NCBI RefSeq assembly: GCF_001645105.1
Contig: NZ_LKEG01000034.1
Location: 62,223 to 126,222, forward strand
DNA length: 64,000 nt
From: Pseudomonas marginalis
GTDB lineage: Bacteria; Pseudomonadota; Gammaproteobacteria; Pseudomonadales; Pseudomonadaceae
Direction of reading: 5' to 3'
Part shown: positions 1 to 7,853 of the stretch, piece by piece
Layout of the letters: every line of letters starts with the position of its first letter
Numbering within the stretch: position 1 is the first letter of the stretch
Position numbers and translations under genes: made by a program
The notes under the pieces: generated by a model
Database searches by the model: none
Seen by the model: the letters and a program-made list of their open reading frames with translations, nothing else
What the model was told of the DNA's origin: nothing

Positions 1-539
1 AGCATCGTCGACAAACCGAGCAATCCTGCCTGCCAGCCCAATCCGCCACCCAAGGTCGGGATCGCCTCAGCCAACGCCGCGGGGAAACCCGCCAGGTTAT
101 CCAGACCCGAAGGCTTGGGCGCGCCATCGAGCATCACGTGTATCTGCGATAACACGATCAGCACGCCAATGCCCGCCAGCATGCCATACACCACTGCCGG
201 GGCCGTGACGCGGAACCAGCACCCCAGGCGCAGACGCCCGGCCACCAGCTGCAGGAAGCCTGCCAGCAGCAGGATCGGCCCAAGCATCATCATCCCATGC
301 TGGCGCACCAGCTCGAACACCAACACCGCCAGACCCGCCGCCGGGCCGCTGACCTGCAACGGCGAGCCGGCCAGCCAACCCACCACCAGGCCCCCGATGA
401 TCCCAGTGATCAGGCCCTTGGCCGGCGGCATGCCGGAAGCGATTGCGATGCCCATGCACAGGGGCAGGGCGACCAGAAACACGACCACCGAGGCGAGTAG
501 CTCTCGAGGTATTACAGCTTTCAATTGAGCAGCACGCAT
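1..539 (-). CDS. SulP family inorganic anion transporter, N-terminal part (runs off the window)
   Basis: The translation from the ATG at 539 begins MRAAQLKAVIPRELLASVVV and continues with hydrophobic helices and the SulP signature region (residues about 20-55: LPLCMGIAIASGMPPAKGL, then GGLVVGWLAGSPLQVSGPAAG). About 179 residues are present; the rest of the membrane domain and any STAS domain lie beyond base 1. SulP proteins move sulfate, bicarbonate or related anions across the inner membrane. The beta-carbonic anhydrase gene starts upstream on the same strand and ends 85 bases before this gene, so co-transcription is likely. That pairing favours bicarbonate as substrate, but this is inference from context. 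Family call is firm; substrate is not. Confidence 0.88.
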   Translation of the reverse strand, partial: MRAAQLKAVIPRELLASVVVFLVALPLCMGIAIASGMPPAKGLITGIIGGLVVGWLAGSPLQVSGPAAGLAVLVFELVRQHGMMMLGPILLLAGFLQLVAGRLRLGCWFRVTAPAVVYGMLAGIGVLIVLSQIHVMLDGAPKPSGLDNLAGFPAALAEAIPTLGGGLGWQAGLLGLSTM

Positions 540-624
540 GATGACTCTCCCGAGGCATTTACCGGGCGCGGTAAAGCCTGGCTGCGTCCATGGCAGCCAC
601 CGCTTTACCCGGCAGGGAAGTGTT

Positions 625-1356
625 TTAGAAGCGCGCTTTAGGCGTCGCGGAAGGAATTGGCCCTTCGCCGCCCAACGGTCGGAACGCCGACTGGTCGGCA
701 TCGTAGGCGCGGATTTCGCTGGTCTCGATGTTGTAGATCCAACCGTGGATAAACAGTTGACCATTGGCCATGCGCGAGGCCACGGAAGGGTGGGTACGCA
801 AATGCTGCAGTTGGGCGATGACGTTTTCTTCGGTCAGCACCTTCATGCTTTCGCCTTCATTGGCGCAGTCGCAGTTGTCCTCGACCATGGACTTGGCGAC
901 CTCGGCGTGCCGCAGCCAGGCCCTTACCGTCGGCATCTTCTCCAGGCTGGCGGGATTGAGGACCGCCCGCATAGCGCCGCAATCGGAGTGCCCGCAGACG
1001 ATGATGTGCTGCACGCCCAAGGCGAGAACCGCGTACTCGATGGCCGTGGAAACACCGCCGTTCATCTGGCCGTATGGCGGCACAACGTTGCCGACGTTAC
1101 GCGTTACGAACAGGTCGCCCGGTGAGCTTTGGGTAATCAGCTCAGGCACGATGCGCGAGTCCGCGCAGGTGATAAACATCGCCCGTGGGCTCTGCGCCGT
1201 GGCGAGTTTCTTGAAGAGTTCTTCCTGCTGTGGGAAGACGTCGTGATGGAAATGCAAAAAGCCGTCAACGATATGCTGCAGCGCTGCATCGGCGGTTTCA
1301 GCCACCGGAGAGGCAGAAGCCGACGCAGCCAACGGCTGTTTATCCTTGTCACTCAT
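625..1356 (-). CDS. beta-class carbonic anhydrase
   Basis: This 243-residue protein interconverts CO2 and bicarbonate in the cytoplasm. The class beta zinc site is visible: C64-x-D66-x-R68 in FITCADSRIVPEL, then H123 and C126 in IIVCGHSDCGAMR. C64, H123 and C126 should bind zinc, with the D66-R68 dyad at the active site. The first 25 residues are an Ala/Ser-rich extension without signal-peptide character. It precedes the SulP gene on the same strand, which suggests linked bicarbonate uptake and hydration. A gamma-type homologue lies at 10004-10546. The 227-base gap upstream separates it from the radical SAM gene and probably holds its promoter; I see no specific operator there. Confidence 0.95.
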   Translation of the reverse strand: MSDKDKQPLAASASASPVAETADAALQHIVDGFLHFHHDVFPQQEELFKKLATAQSPRAMFITCADSRIVPELITQSSPGDLFVTRNVGNVVPPYGQMNGGVSTAIEYAVLALGVQHIIVCGHSDCGAMRAVLNPASLEKMPTVRAWLRHAEVAKSMVEDNCDCANEGESMKVLTEENVIAQLQHLRTHPSVASRMANGQLFIHGWIYNIETSEIRAYDADQSAFRPLGGEGPIPSATPKARF

Positions 1357-1583
1357 GATTCATCCTCTTGATTAATGCAGGGGGAGTTTTCAGCTCAGTT
1401 CGACGTCAGGCCAAGGCAATAGTTGTAAACGCTACAAACCGGGCCGCCGACTCATCAGTCACTCGCTGAACAAGGTAACCGTCGAAACTTAACTCAAACT
1501 GAATGAACCGCTCTATCTCGCGGCTTTCAGTGATATCAAAACGCGACCATTCCCACAGGGATTTCGCCTTTCACCTCTTCAGT

Positions 1584-2642
1584 CTACAACAAAGCCATCT
1601 GCCTGCCCGGTGGACAAAAGGCGCTGCAATCGAGGTTGAAGCCTTCCCGCCGGTTGAGCCCCAGGCGCTTGATCGCCTTGCTGAAGCGCTGCGCCAGCAA
1701 ATCGGCAAACGGCCCTTCGCCACGCATGCGCACACCGAAGCGGCTGTCGTATACCTCACCGCCGCGCACCTGACGCACCAGGCTCATCACGTGGGCCGCG
1801 CGTTGCGGGTAATGCGCCGCCAGCCACTCCTCGAACAACGGCGCCACCTCCAGCGGCAGGCGCAGCATCATGTATGCGGCACTTTGCGCGCCAGCGGCAT
1901 GGGCTTCGGTTAAGAGGCTTTCCAATTCACTGTCGTTGATCATCGGGATCATCGGCGAGCACAGCACGCCCACCGGGATCCCGGCTTCACGCATCACCCG
2001 AATCGCCCGCAACCGCGCCTTGGGCGCCGCCGTGCGTGGCTCGAGGATGCGCTTGAGTTCATCATCCAGGCTGGTGAGGCTGATCATCACGGCCACCAGT
2101 CGCTGGCGGGCCAGCTCGGTGAGCAGGTCCAGGTCGCGCAAAATCAGTGACCCCTTAGTGATGATCGTCACCGGGTGGCGATAACGCAGCAGCACTTCCA
2201 GGGTTTGCCGGGTGATGGTGTACTCGCGCTCGATCGGCTGGTACGGGTCGGTATTAGAACCGAGGTTGATCGGCGCACACACATAGCCCGGCTTTGACAG
2301 TTGCTGCTCCAGCACCTCGGCAGCGTTGGTCTTGGCGATCAGCTTGGTTTCGAAATCCAACCCCGGCGACATGTCCCAATAAACATGGCTGGGCCGCGCA
2401 TAGCAGTAGATGCAGCCGTGCTCGCAGCCACGGTAGGGGTTGATCGACCGATCAAACGGCAAGTCCGGCGAGTTGTTGCGGGTGATGATGGTCTTGGCCG
2501 TTTCGATGCGCACTTCGGTGCCCTGGGTCGGCGGCACTTCCTGGAACCAGCCGTCGTCTTCGGCCACGCTGACAGTCGGCGCAAAGCGGTTGTGCAGGTT
2601 GGTGGCCGTGCCCCGGCCTCGGGGTGGCAGCGGAGTAGACAT
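1584..2642 (-). CDS. PA0069-family radical SAM protein, SOS-controlled
   Basis: The 352-residue protein carries a radical SAM CX3CX2C cluster motif at C73, C77 and C80 (RGCEHGCIYCYARP), in the arrangement seen in spore-photoproduct-lyase-like and Rv2578c/PA0069-type proteins. These bind a 4Fe-4S cluster and cleave S-adenosylmethionine to a radical; the substrate of this family is unknown. The ATG at 2642 lies only 16 bases from a consensus LexA box (2658-2673), so DNA damage should induce it. PA0069 of P. aeruginosa is known as a LexA-regulon member, which agrees. A role in DNA repair or damage response is inference. It stands alone, 81 bases from the end of the dehydrogenase operon. Confidence 0.9.
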   Translation of the reverse strand: MSTPLPPRGRGTATNLHNRFAPTVSVAEDDGWFQEVPPTQGTEVRIETAKTIITRNNSPDLPFDRSINPYRGCEHGCIYCYARPSHVYWDMSPGLDFETKLIAKTNAAEVLEQQLSKPGYVCAPINLGSNTDPYQPIEREYTITRQTLEVLLRYRHPVTIITKGSLILRDLDLLTELARQRLVAVMISLTSLDDELKRILEPRTAAPKARLRAIRVMREAGIPVGVLCSPMIPMINDSELESLLTEAHAAGAQSAAYMMLRLPLEVAPLFEEWLAAHYPQRAAHVMSLVRQVRGGEVYDSRFGVRMRGEGPFADLLAQRFSKAIKRLGLNRREGFNLDCSAFCPPGRQMALL

Positions 2643-2646
2643 GAAA

Positions 2647-2684
2647 GCGCCTCGATACTGTTTTTATATACAGTATCGAGGCGC
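2647..2684. promoter_or_regulatory. LexA (SOS) box within a perfect palindrome
   Basis: The core 2658-2673 reads CTGTTTTTATATACAG, which fits the LexA consensus CTGT-N8-ACAG. It is the centre of a longer perfect inverted repeat: 14-base arms GCGCCTCGATACTG (2647-2660) and CAGTATCGAGGCGC (2671-2684) around 10 A/T bases. The site overlaps the expected promoter of the radical SAM gene, whose start codon is at 2642. The extra GC-rich arms go beyond what LexA needs and could also fold in RNA, for example as a terminator stem for transcripts running leftward from the dehydrogenase operon. Confidence 0.85.
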
Positions 2685-2723
2685 GAGGTTTCTGACCAGT
2701 GCCGTTTGGCGGCCAGGGAGGGA

Positions 2724-4028
2724 TCAGTGCTTTTGCGTCACTTGTCCCAGGTCATCACCGGAGGTGGTACGCATGTCGTTCTGGCGCAGGTTCTCCACGT
2801 CGCTGGCGGTCACCGGCGCGCCTTTATTGCCCCAGCTACCCCGGATGAAACTGACCACGTCGGCCACCTCCTGGTCAGACAGGCGCCAGGCGAACGCCGG
2901 CATGGTGAACGTCGACGGCGCCGCATGGGTAGCCGGCAGAGTACCGCCGTTCAACACGAGGTTGATCAACGATGTGGCATCCGCCGTCTGCAACACCGGG
3001 TTGCCCGCCAACGCCGGGAACACGCGTGTATAACCATGGCCATCGGTACGGTGGCAGGCGGCGCAGTTGTCGATATACACCGAGGCGCCGCGCTGGCTGT
3101 CATCGCCTTTCCAGAGGGCATCCGCTACCTGCTTGTCGTAAGGGTGCGGCTGATCCTTGGGGTCCACCGCCGGCAGGCTCTTGAGGTAACGGGCGATAGC
3201 CGTGAGGTCATTTTCCGACATGTACTGCATGCTGTGGACGACAACATCGCTCATGCCGCCAAACACCGCACTGCGATCACTGCGACCGGTCTTGAGAAAT
3301 TGCACCAGTTGCTCCTCGCTCCAACTGCCGAGGCCGTCCTTGTGGTCACCGCGCAGGCTCTTGGCAATCCAGCCTTCCAGTGGCGCGCTGCCGGACAGGA
3401 ACGCGTTGCCGTCAGTGGCGCTCAGGGCTTTTTCCTGCATGGTCAACGCCCGTGGCGTATGGCACGCGCCACAGTGGCCGAGGCCTTCCACCAGGTAAGC
3501 GCCGCGGCTGATCACCGGATCGGCAGCGGCCTGCACCGGATGCTCTTCGACAGACGGGGCAAACATCCATCGCCACGCCGCCAGCGGCCAACGCATGCTC
3601 AAGGGCCAGGGAATATCGCTGTCCTTGTTCTCCTGGGCGACGGGCTCAACACCCTTCATGAAATAGGCATACAACGCCTGCATATCGCTGTCGCTGACGC
3701 GTGCGTAAGACGGGTAGGGCATCGCCGGGTAAAGCGTACTACCGCTCTTGGCGACGCCATGGCGCACGGCCTTGTCGAAGTCTTCGAAGCTGTAGTCGCC
3801 CAGGCCGGTCTTGTGCGGGGTGATATTGGTGGAATAGATCACACCGATGGGGGTTTCCATCGGTAGCCCGCCGGCAAAGGGTTTGCCGCCCTTGGCGGTG
3901 TGGCAGGCCACGCAGTCACCGGCGCGGGCCAGGTATTCCCCTTGCTTGATCAAGTCAGTGTCAGCGGCGCTCACCGAGCAGCTGCTGAACAGGGCGAAGG
4001 TCGCGATAACAAGTGCTTTCATGGTCAT
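2724..4028 (-). CDS. Tri-haem cytochrome c subunit of a membrane-bound (gluconate/alcohol-type) dehydrogenase
   Basis: The 434-residue protein starts with a signal peptide (hydrophobic up to about residue 21, ending VSAA) and has three haem c motifs: C39-VA-CH43, C186-GA-CH190 and C322-AA-CH326. This is the layout of the cytochrome subunit of gluconate 2-dehydrogenase and alcohol dehydrogenase complexes, which passes electrons from the flavin subunit to ubiquinone from the periplasmic face. Start could be M1 (4028) or M3 (4022). It is the last gene of a three-gene operon, 6 bases after the GMC flavoprotein. Substrate cannot be read from this subunit. Confidence 0.93.
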   Translation of the reverse strand: MTMKALVIATFALFSSCSVSAADTDLIKQGEYLARAGDCVACHTAKGGKPFAGGLPMETPIGVIYSTNITPHKTGLGDYSFEDFDKAVRHGVAKSGSTLYPAMPYPSYARVSDSDMQALYAYFMKGVEPVAQENKDSDIPWPLSMRWPLAAWRWMFAPSVEEHPVQAAADPVISRGAYLVEGLGHCGACHTPRALTMQEKALSATDGNAFLSGSAPLEGWIAKSLRGDHKDGLGSWSEEQLVQFLKTGRSDRSAVFGGMSDVVVHSMQYMSENDLTAIARYLKSLPAVDPKDQPHPYDKQVADALWKGDDSQRGASVYIDNCAACHRTDGHGYTRVFPALAGNPVLQTADATSLINLVLNGGTLPATHAAPSTFTMPAFAWRLSDQEVADVVSFIRGSWGNKGAPVTASDVENLRQNDMRTTSGDDLGQVTQKH

Positions 4029-4034
4029 CGCTCC

Positions 4035-5819
4035 TTATGCCTGAACCAGTGGGCCGGGGTTTTTCAGGTACTGCTCGCGGATCGCCCGGGCCGACCAATA
4101 GGTCAGCGCCGCCACCAGGCCGGTGGGGTTGTAGCCCAAGCCTTGTGGGAACGCGGAGGCGCCTGGGACAAACACGTTGTGTACATCCCAGCACTGCAGG
4201 TACCGGTTCAACGCACTGGTTTTCGGGTCGGTGCCCATGATCGCACCGCCATTGAGGTGGGTGGTCTGGTAGGACGCGGTGTTGAAGTGTTCACCAACCT
4301 TTTTGCCAAGCACGGCAATCGCCTTGGGGTTCATCGCCTCGGCGACCTTGCCCATTTTCTCGACCATGAAGCGGTTCATCTTGATGTCGTTTTCCTGCCA
4401 GTCGAACGTCATCCGCAGCAGCGGCAGGCCGTAGGCATCGCGGTAAACCGGGTCCAGATCCAAGTAGTTGCCCCGGTAGGATTGATGGGCGCCATGGGCA
4501 TCCATCGACACTTGGTGGGTGTAGTAATCGGCGGTGGCGCGCTTCCACGCGCTGCCCCAGGCCGGGGTACCCGGCGGGTTGGAGGTGCCGGCAATCGGTC
4601 GGCTGCCGGCCTGGTTGACCCACATCGGCGAACCGCCCACGAAGCCGTGAGGCCCGTGGTCGAAGTTATCGGCGTTGAAGTCATCGATGGCCACGCCATT
4701 ACCGCCCGCACCGATGAAGTTGTTGGTGTGGGTGTCCTTGTCGAAGAACGCCTTGATGGTCGCCATGTTCTGGTAGGCGAAGTTCCTGCCCACCACGCCC
4801 TCATTGGTAATCGGGTCGTAGGGCTTGCCGATGCCCGACAACAGCATCAAGCGCACGTTGTGAAACTGGAAGGCACCGAGAATCACCAGATCGGCCGGCT
4901 GCTCGCATTCGCGGCCCTGGGCGTCGATATACGTCACGCCGGTGGCCTTGCTCTTGGTGCTGTCGAGGTTGACCTTGAGCACGTGGGAATTGGGCCGCAG
5001 CTCAAAGTTCGGCACCTGGCGCAGCGCCGGCAGGATGTTCACGTTCGGCGAAGCCTTGGAATACATGTAGCACACGTAGCCACTGCAGAAGCCACAGAAG
5101 TTGCACGGGCCCATCTGCGCGCCGTAGGGGTTGGTGTAAGGCCCCGATGTATTGGCTGACGGCAGGTTGTAGGGTTTGTAACCCACGCTGGCGGCCGCTT
5201 TCTGAAACAGCTGTGCGGAGACGGTGTTCTTCTGCGCTTCCAGTGGGAACGGGTTGGAGCGATCCGGTGCATACGGGTTGCCGCCACGGCCTTCGCCTAC
5301 TCGCTGACCTTTCACGGTCCAGGCTTGGCCGGAGGTGCCGAAGACTTTTTCCGCGTAGTCGAAAAACGGCTCCAGCTCTTCATAGCTGACGCCGAAGTCC
5401 TGGATGGTCATGTCCTTGGGAATGAACTGCTTGCCGTAGCGCTCTTCGTAATGGCTGCGCATACGCAGCTCGATCGGGTCGACCCGGAAATGCACGCCCG
5501 ACCAGTGCAGGCCCGCGCCCCCCACGCCATTGCCCGGCAAAAACGCACCTAACTGACGGTTAGGCAGGGCAACGTCATTCACGCTGTGGCGAATGGTCAC
5601 CGTCTCTTTGGAGATGTCCTGGAAGAGTTTCTTACGCACGCTGTAGGTCAATTCGTCGATGACCTGGGGATAGTTGCCGTCCGGGTAAGTGTCCTGCATC
5701 GGGCCGCGCTCCAGCGCGACCACGTTGAGGCCCGCTTCCGTCAGTTCCTTGGCCATGATCGCGCCGGTCCAGCCGAAGCCTACGATCACTGCATCCACTT
5801 TCTTCATGATGGTCGCCAC
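4035..5819 (-). CDS. GMC family oxidoreductase, flavoprotein subunit of the dehydrogenase
   Basis: The 594-residue protein has the N-terminal FAD-binding fold (DAVIVGFGWTGA, G14-x-G16-x-x-G19, ending in VVALERG), the GMC loop GNGVGGAGLHWSG near residues 95-108, and a C-terminal GMC domain with THLNGGAIMG and NPTGLVAALTYWSA. It resembles the large subunit of membrane-bound gluconate/2-keto-acid dehydrogenases. The start is read as GTG at 5819, with GAGGG seven bases upstream; an in-frame ATG lies four codons later at 5807. It follows the small subunit gene by 2 bases and is followed by the cytochrome c gene. With no signal peptide of its own, it is probably carried out with the Tat-bearing small subunit. 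Sugar acid or polyol as substrate is inference. Confidence 0.92.
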   Translation of the reverse strand: MATIMKKVDAVIVGFGWTGAIMAKELTEAGLNVVALERGPMQDTYPDGNYPQVIDELTYSVRKKLFQDISKETVTIRHSVNDVALPNRQLGAFLPGNGVGGAGLHWSGVHFRVDPIELRMRSHYEERYGKQFIPKDMTIQDFGVSYEELEPFFDYAEKVFGTSGQAWTVKGQRVGEGRGGNPYAPDRSNPFPLEAQKNTVSAQLFQKAAASVGYKPYNLPSANTSGPYTNPYGAQMGPCNFCGFCSGYVCYMYSKASPNVNILPALRQVPNFELRPNSHVLKVNLDSTKSKATGVTYIDAQGRECEQPADLVILGAFQFHNVRLMLLSGIGKPYDPITNEGVVGRNFAYQNMATIKAFFDKDTHTNNFIGAGGNGVAIDDFNADNFDHGPHGFVGGSPMWVNQAGSRPIAGTSNPPGTPAWGSAWKRATADYYTHQVSMDAHGAHQSYRGNYLDLDPVYRDAYGLPLLRMTFDWQENDIKMNRFMVEKMGKVAEAMNPKAIAVLGKKVGEHFNTASYQTTHLNGGAIMGTDPKTSALNRYLQCWDVHNVFVPGASAFPQGLGYNPTGLVAALTYWSARAIREQYLKNPGPLVQA

Positions 5820-5821
5820 GC

Positions 5822-6574
5822 TTATGCCCTCTCGCCACGGATTGAAACGGCCGGAAAGGGGTACTGCTCGTTGCGTTCCACCCAGTCCATGAAATCGGCG
5901 CGGGCGCCGGGGAAGCCGATCATGGTCCAGCCGACCATGCCTTTGTTGCCACCGTGAATCGGGTCGCAGAAGAACCCTTCCTTGGTGTTTTGCAGCAACA
6001 GGTTGAAGAACATCTTCGACGGCACCGCCTCGAAATGCGCAGCAACTTCGCCACCGCCAGCCTCCAGGCGGCGCAACATATCGTCTCGGGTAGCGCTGTC
6101 TTGCGCAGCAAAAACCTTACCGTTGAACGCCTTCGACCAGGCATCCGTCGCGGCAATACCCAAGCGGTAGATCTCCTTGGGGACCAATTTGCTCTGCCAA
6201 CCCATTTCCGGCGGCGCATCGGCGTTGAAAGGGCCTTGCATGAACCACAGGGCTCCGCTGGCATACGGCGTATTCATCTGGCGGTCGATGTATTCCGGCA
6301 CACCGGCTTCCAGGGCACCCGGGCCTTGGGCGTCAGCGGGGATCAAACGCTCGACGGCGGCGTTGATAAACGCCCACTCCTCGGCCGTGAAGTAAGTCGG
6401 CTCGTAGGCTTTTTCGTCAGCCACAGGCTTGGCAGGCGCAGCCTGGACGGGTTCAGGCGTCGCCATCAGCATCGAACCGCCAAGGCCGGTGCTGGCAACC
6501 GTGACCACCGGGATCAAGGTCAAGGATTTGCGCAAAAAGTCACGCCGGGGGTTGTCTTGATCTTGATCAGACAT
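5822..6574 (-). CDS. Gluconate 2-dehydrogenase subunit 3 family protein with Tat signal
   Basis: The 250-residue protein opens with a twin-arginine signal (N-P-R10-R11-D-F-L-R-K-S) followed by a hydrophobic stretch and a cleavage-like site near VQAAPA. The body (YFTAEEWAFINAAVERLIPAD) matches the small gamma subunit of gluconate 2-dehydrogenase. Its known role is assembly and export of the flavoprotein as a folded complex. It is the first gene of the operon gamma-alpha-cytochrome, with 2- and 6-base gaps. The 264-base upstream region contains a 7-base inverted repeat (6648-6666) that might be an operator. Confidence 0.9.
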   Translation of the reverse strand: MSDQDQDNPRRDFLRKSLTLIPVVTVASTGLGGSMLMATPEPVQAAPAKPVADEKAYEPTYFTAEEWAFINAAVERLIPADAQGPGALEAGVPEYIDRQMNTPYASGALWFMQGPFNADAPPEMGWQSKLVPKEIYRLGIAATDAWSKAFNGKVFAAQDSATRDDMLRRLEAGGGEVAAHFEAVPSKMFFNLLLQNTKEGFFCDPIHGGNKGMVGWTMIGFPGARADFMDWVERNEQYPFPAVSIRGERA

Positions 6575-6647
6575 GGTGGCACCTCATCATGTGGTCACGG
6601 GTTTATCAGCCGCTTCTGGGAGTGGCTTGGTGTTTTTGAGCAGCGAG

Positions 6648-6666
6648 TTGGATCCAAAAGATCCAA
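6648..6666. promoter_or_regulatory. Inverted repeat upstream of the dehydrogenase operon, possible operator
   Basis: TTGGATC-CAAAA-GATCCAA is a perfect 7-base inverted repeat with a 5-base spacer. It lies 74 bases upstream of the small-subunit start (6574, minus strand) in the region shared with the divergent phosphatase gene. Size and position suit a repressor or activator dimer, but no cognate regulator gene is adjacent. Confidence 0.35.
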
Positions 6667-6838
6667 GGAGATAGAACGCAGCGGCAATCAATAGTTACAA
6701 ATGATAGCAGGCTAAGGATGTAGAGAATCGTTTCAGCGACTAAAGACTGAGGGATTCACGATTCTTTGACGAGCACCTCACGCCTCATTGACCCCCGGCA
6801 GACGAAGCTGAGCACCCTCTCCACCCTTCTGCCCGGTC

Positions 6839-7504
6839 ATGTCACAGATGCTCAAGAATCAATGGTTGTCGGGTGTGGGCCTCGCGCTCATGGCACTCTT
6901 CACCAGCGCTTACGCCCACGCCGACGAGCCCACGTCCATCCGTTCAGCCGAATGGGCGCAGCCTGTGGGCAACCAATACAACCTTCACCAGATGACGCCC
7001 ACGCTCTACCGCAGCGCGCTACCGGACGGCAACGCGGCGCCTCTGCTGGAAAAACTGAAGATTGGCACCGTGATCAATTTCCTACCGGAATCCGATGCCG
7101 ACTGGCTCAAGTCCCCCAACATCCGACAGGTACAGCTGAGTTATCGCACCAACCACGTAGATGACTCCGACGTGCTGGCGGCACTGAGAGCCATCCGGGA
7201 AGCCGAGGCCAACGGCCCTGTGCTGATGCATTGCAAGCACGGCTCTGACCGTACCGGCCTGATGGCGGCGATGTATCGGGTGGTGATCCAGGGATGGAGC
7301 AAAGAAGATGCCTTGAACGAAATGACCTTGGGCGGTTTCGGCACCAGTAATGGCTTCAAGGACGGCGTTCGCTACATGATGCGCGCCGATGTCGACAAGT
7401 TGCGCACGGCGTTGGCGAGTGGCGATTGCAGCACCAGTGCGTTTGCGCTGTGTTCGATGAAAGATTGGATCACGACAACGGGCAAGGACGAAAAAGTACC
7501 GTAG
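6839..7504 (+). CDS. Exported tyrosine / dual-specificity protein phosphatase family protein
   Basis: The 221-residue protein has a signal peptide (hydrophobic residues 11-26, cleavage probably after AYAHA) and the catalytic loop H131-C132-KHGSD-R138-TG, the CX5R signature of cysteine-dependent phosphatases. An aspartate that could act as general acid is within the VDDSD segment (about 107-111). It should act in the periplasm, on a phosphoprotein or another phosphate ester such as an inositol phosphate or lipid head group; the substrate is unknown. Start may be ATG 6839 or ATG 6848; neither has a strong ribosome site. It is transcribed away from the dehydrogenase operon and stands alone. Confidence 0.87.
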   Translation: MSQMLKNQWLSGVGLALMALFTSAYAHADEPTSIRSAEWAQPVGNQYNLHQMTPTLYRSALPDGNAAPLLEKLKIGTVINFLPESDADWLKSPNIRQVQLSYRTNHVDDSDVLAALRAIREAEANGPVLMHCKHGSDRTGLMAAMYRVVIQGWSKEDALNEMTLGGFGTSNGFKDGVRYMMRADVDKLRTALASGDCSTSAFALCSMKDWITTTGKDEKVP

Positions 7505-7546
7505 TGCACGTGCTGTGAGCGCCGGACGTGCCCGCGGTGCAGGCAA

Positions 7547-7569
7547 GCCCGCTCCCACAGGGAGCGGGC
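7547..7569. terminator. Hairpin between convergent genes
   Basis: GCCCGCTCCC-ACA-GGGAGCGGGC is a perfect 10-base stem with a 3-base loop, located between the 3' ends of the phosphatase and yheV genes. There is no T-tract, so it is either a REP-like half element or a Rho-type/bidirectional stabilising hairpin. Confidence 0.5.
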
Positions 7570-7577
7570 ACCCGACG

Positions 7578-7853
7578 TTACTCTTTCTTGAGCTTCGGGT
7601 TGGGGAAAAACTGCACCGCCTGCACCTTAGGGTCCGCAGGCGCTTTCAGCGCCGAGGTATTCACCCGCGTCCCCAACTCCTTGGGCACCGACAGCCCCTG
7701 GTCATTGAGGGTGTCTGTATACCCGCAGGCCACACACTCGCGATGCGGTACGTTGTCCTCAGTCCACATCTTCAGCTTGTCCGGCTCACTGCACGCCGGG
7801 CAGACCGCCCCGGCGATAAATTGCTTTTTGGTAATCACAGGCCCTTCGCTCAT
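7578..7853 (-). CDS. yheV: YheV family putative zinc ribbon protein
   Basis: The 91-residue protein has two Cys pairs, C18-PA-C21 and C40-VA-C43, forming a single zinc ribbon, followed by a tail without clear structure. This matches the YheV/DUF2387 family, whose function is not known. The ATG at 7853 overlaps the prlC stop by four bases (ATGA), so it is translationally coupled to prlC; the prlC-yheV pairing is conserved in gammaproteobacteria. Confidence 0.88.
   Translation of the reverse strand: MSEGPVITKKQFIAGAVCPACSEPDKLKMWTEDNVPHRECVACGYTDTLNDQGLSVPKELGTRVNTSALKAPADPKVQAVQFFPNPKLKKE

Noticed and set aside
2301..3866. 521-residue open frame on the plus strand
   Set aside because: Antisense to the radical SAM and cytochrome c genes and crosses the LexA box; no family features.
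3900..5159. 419-residue open frame on the plus strand
   Set aside because: Antisense to the cytochrome c and GMC dehydrogenase genes, which have clear motifs; a by-product of high GC codon use.
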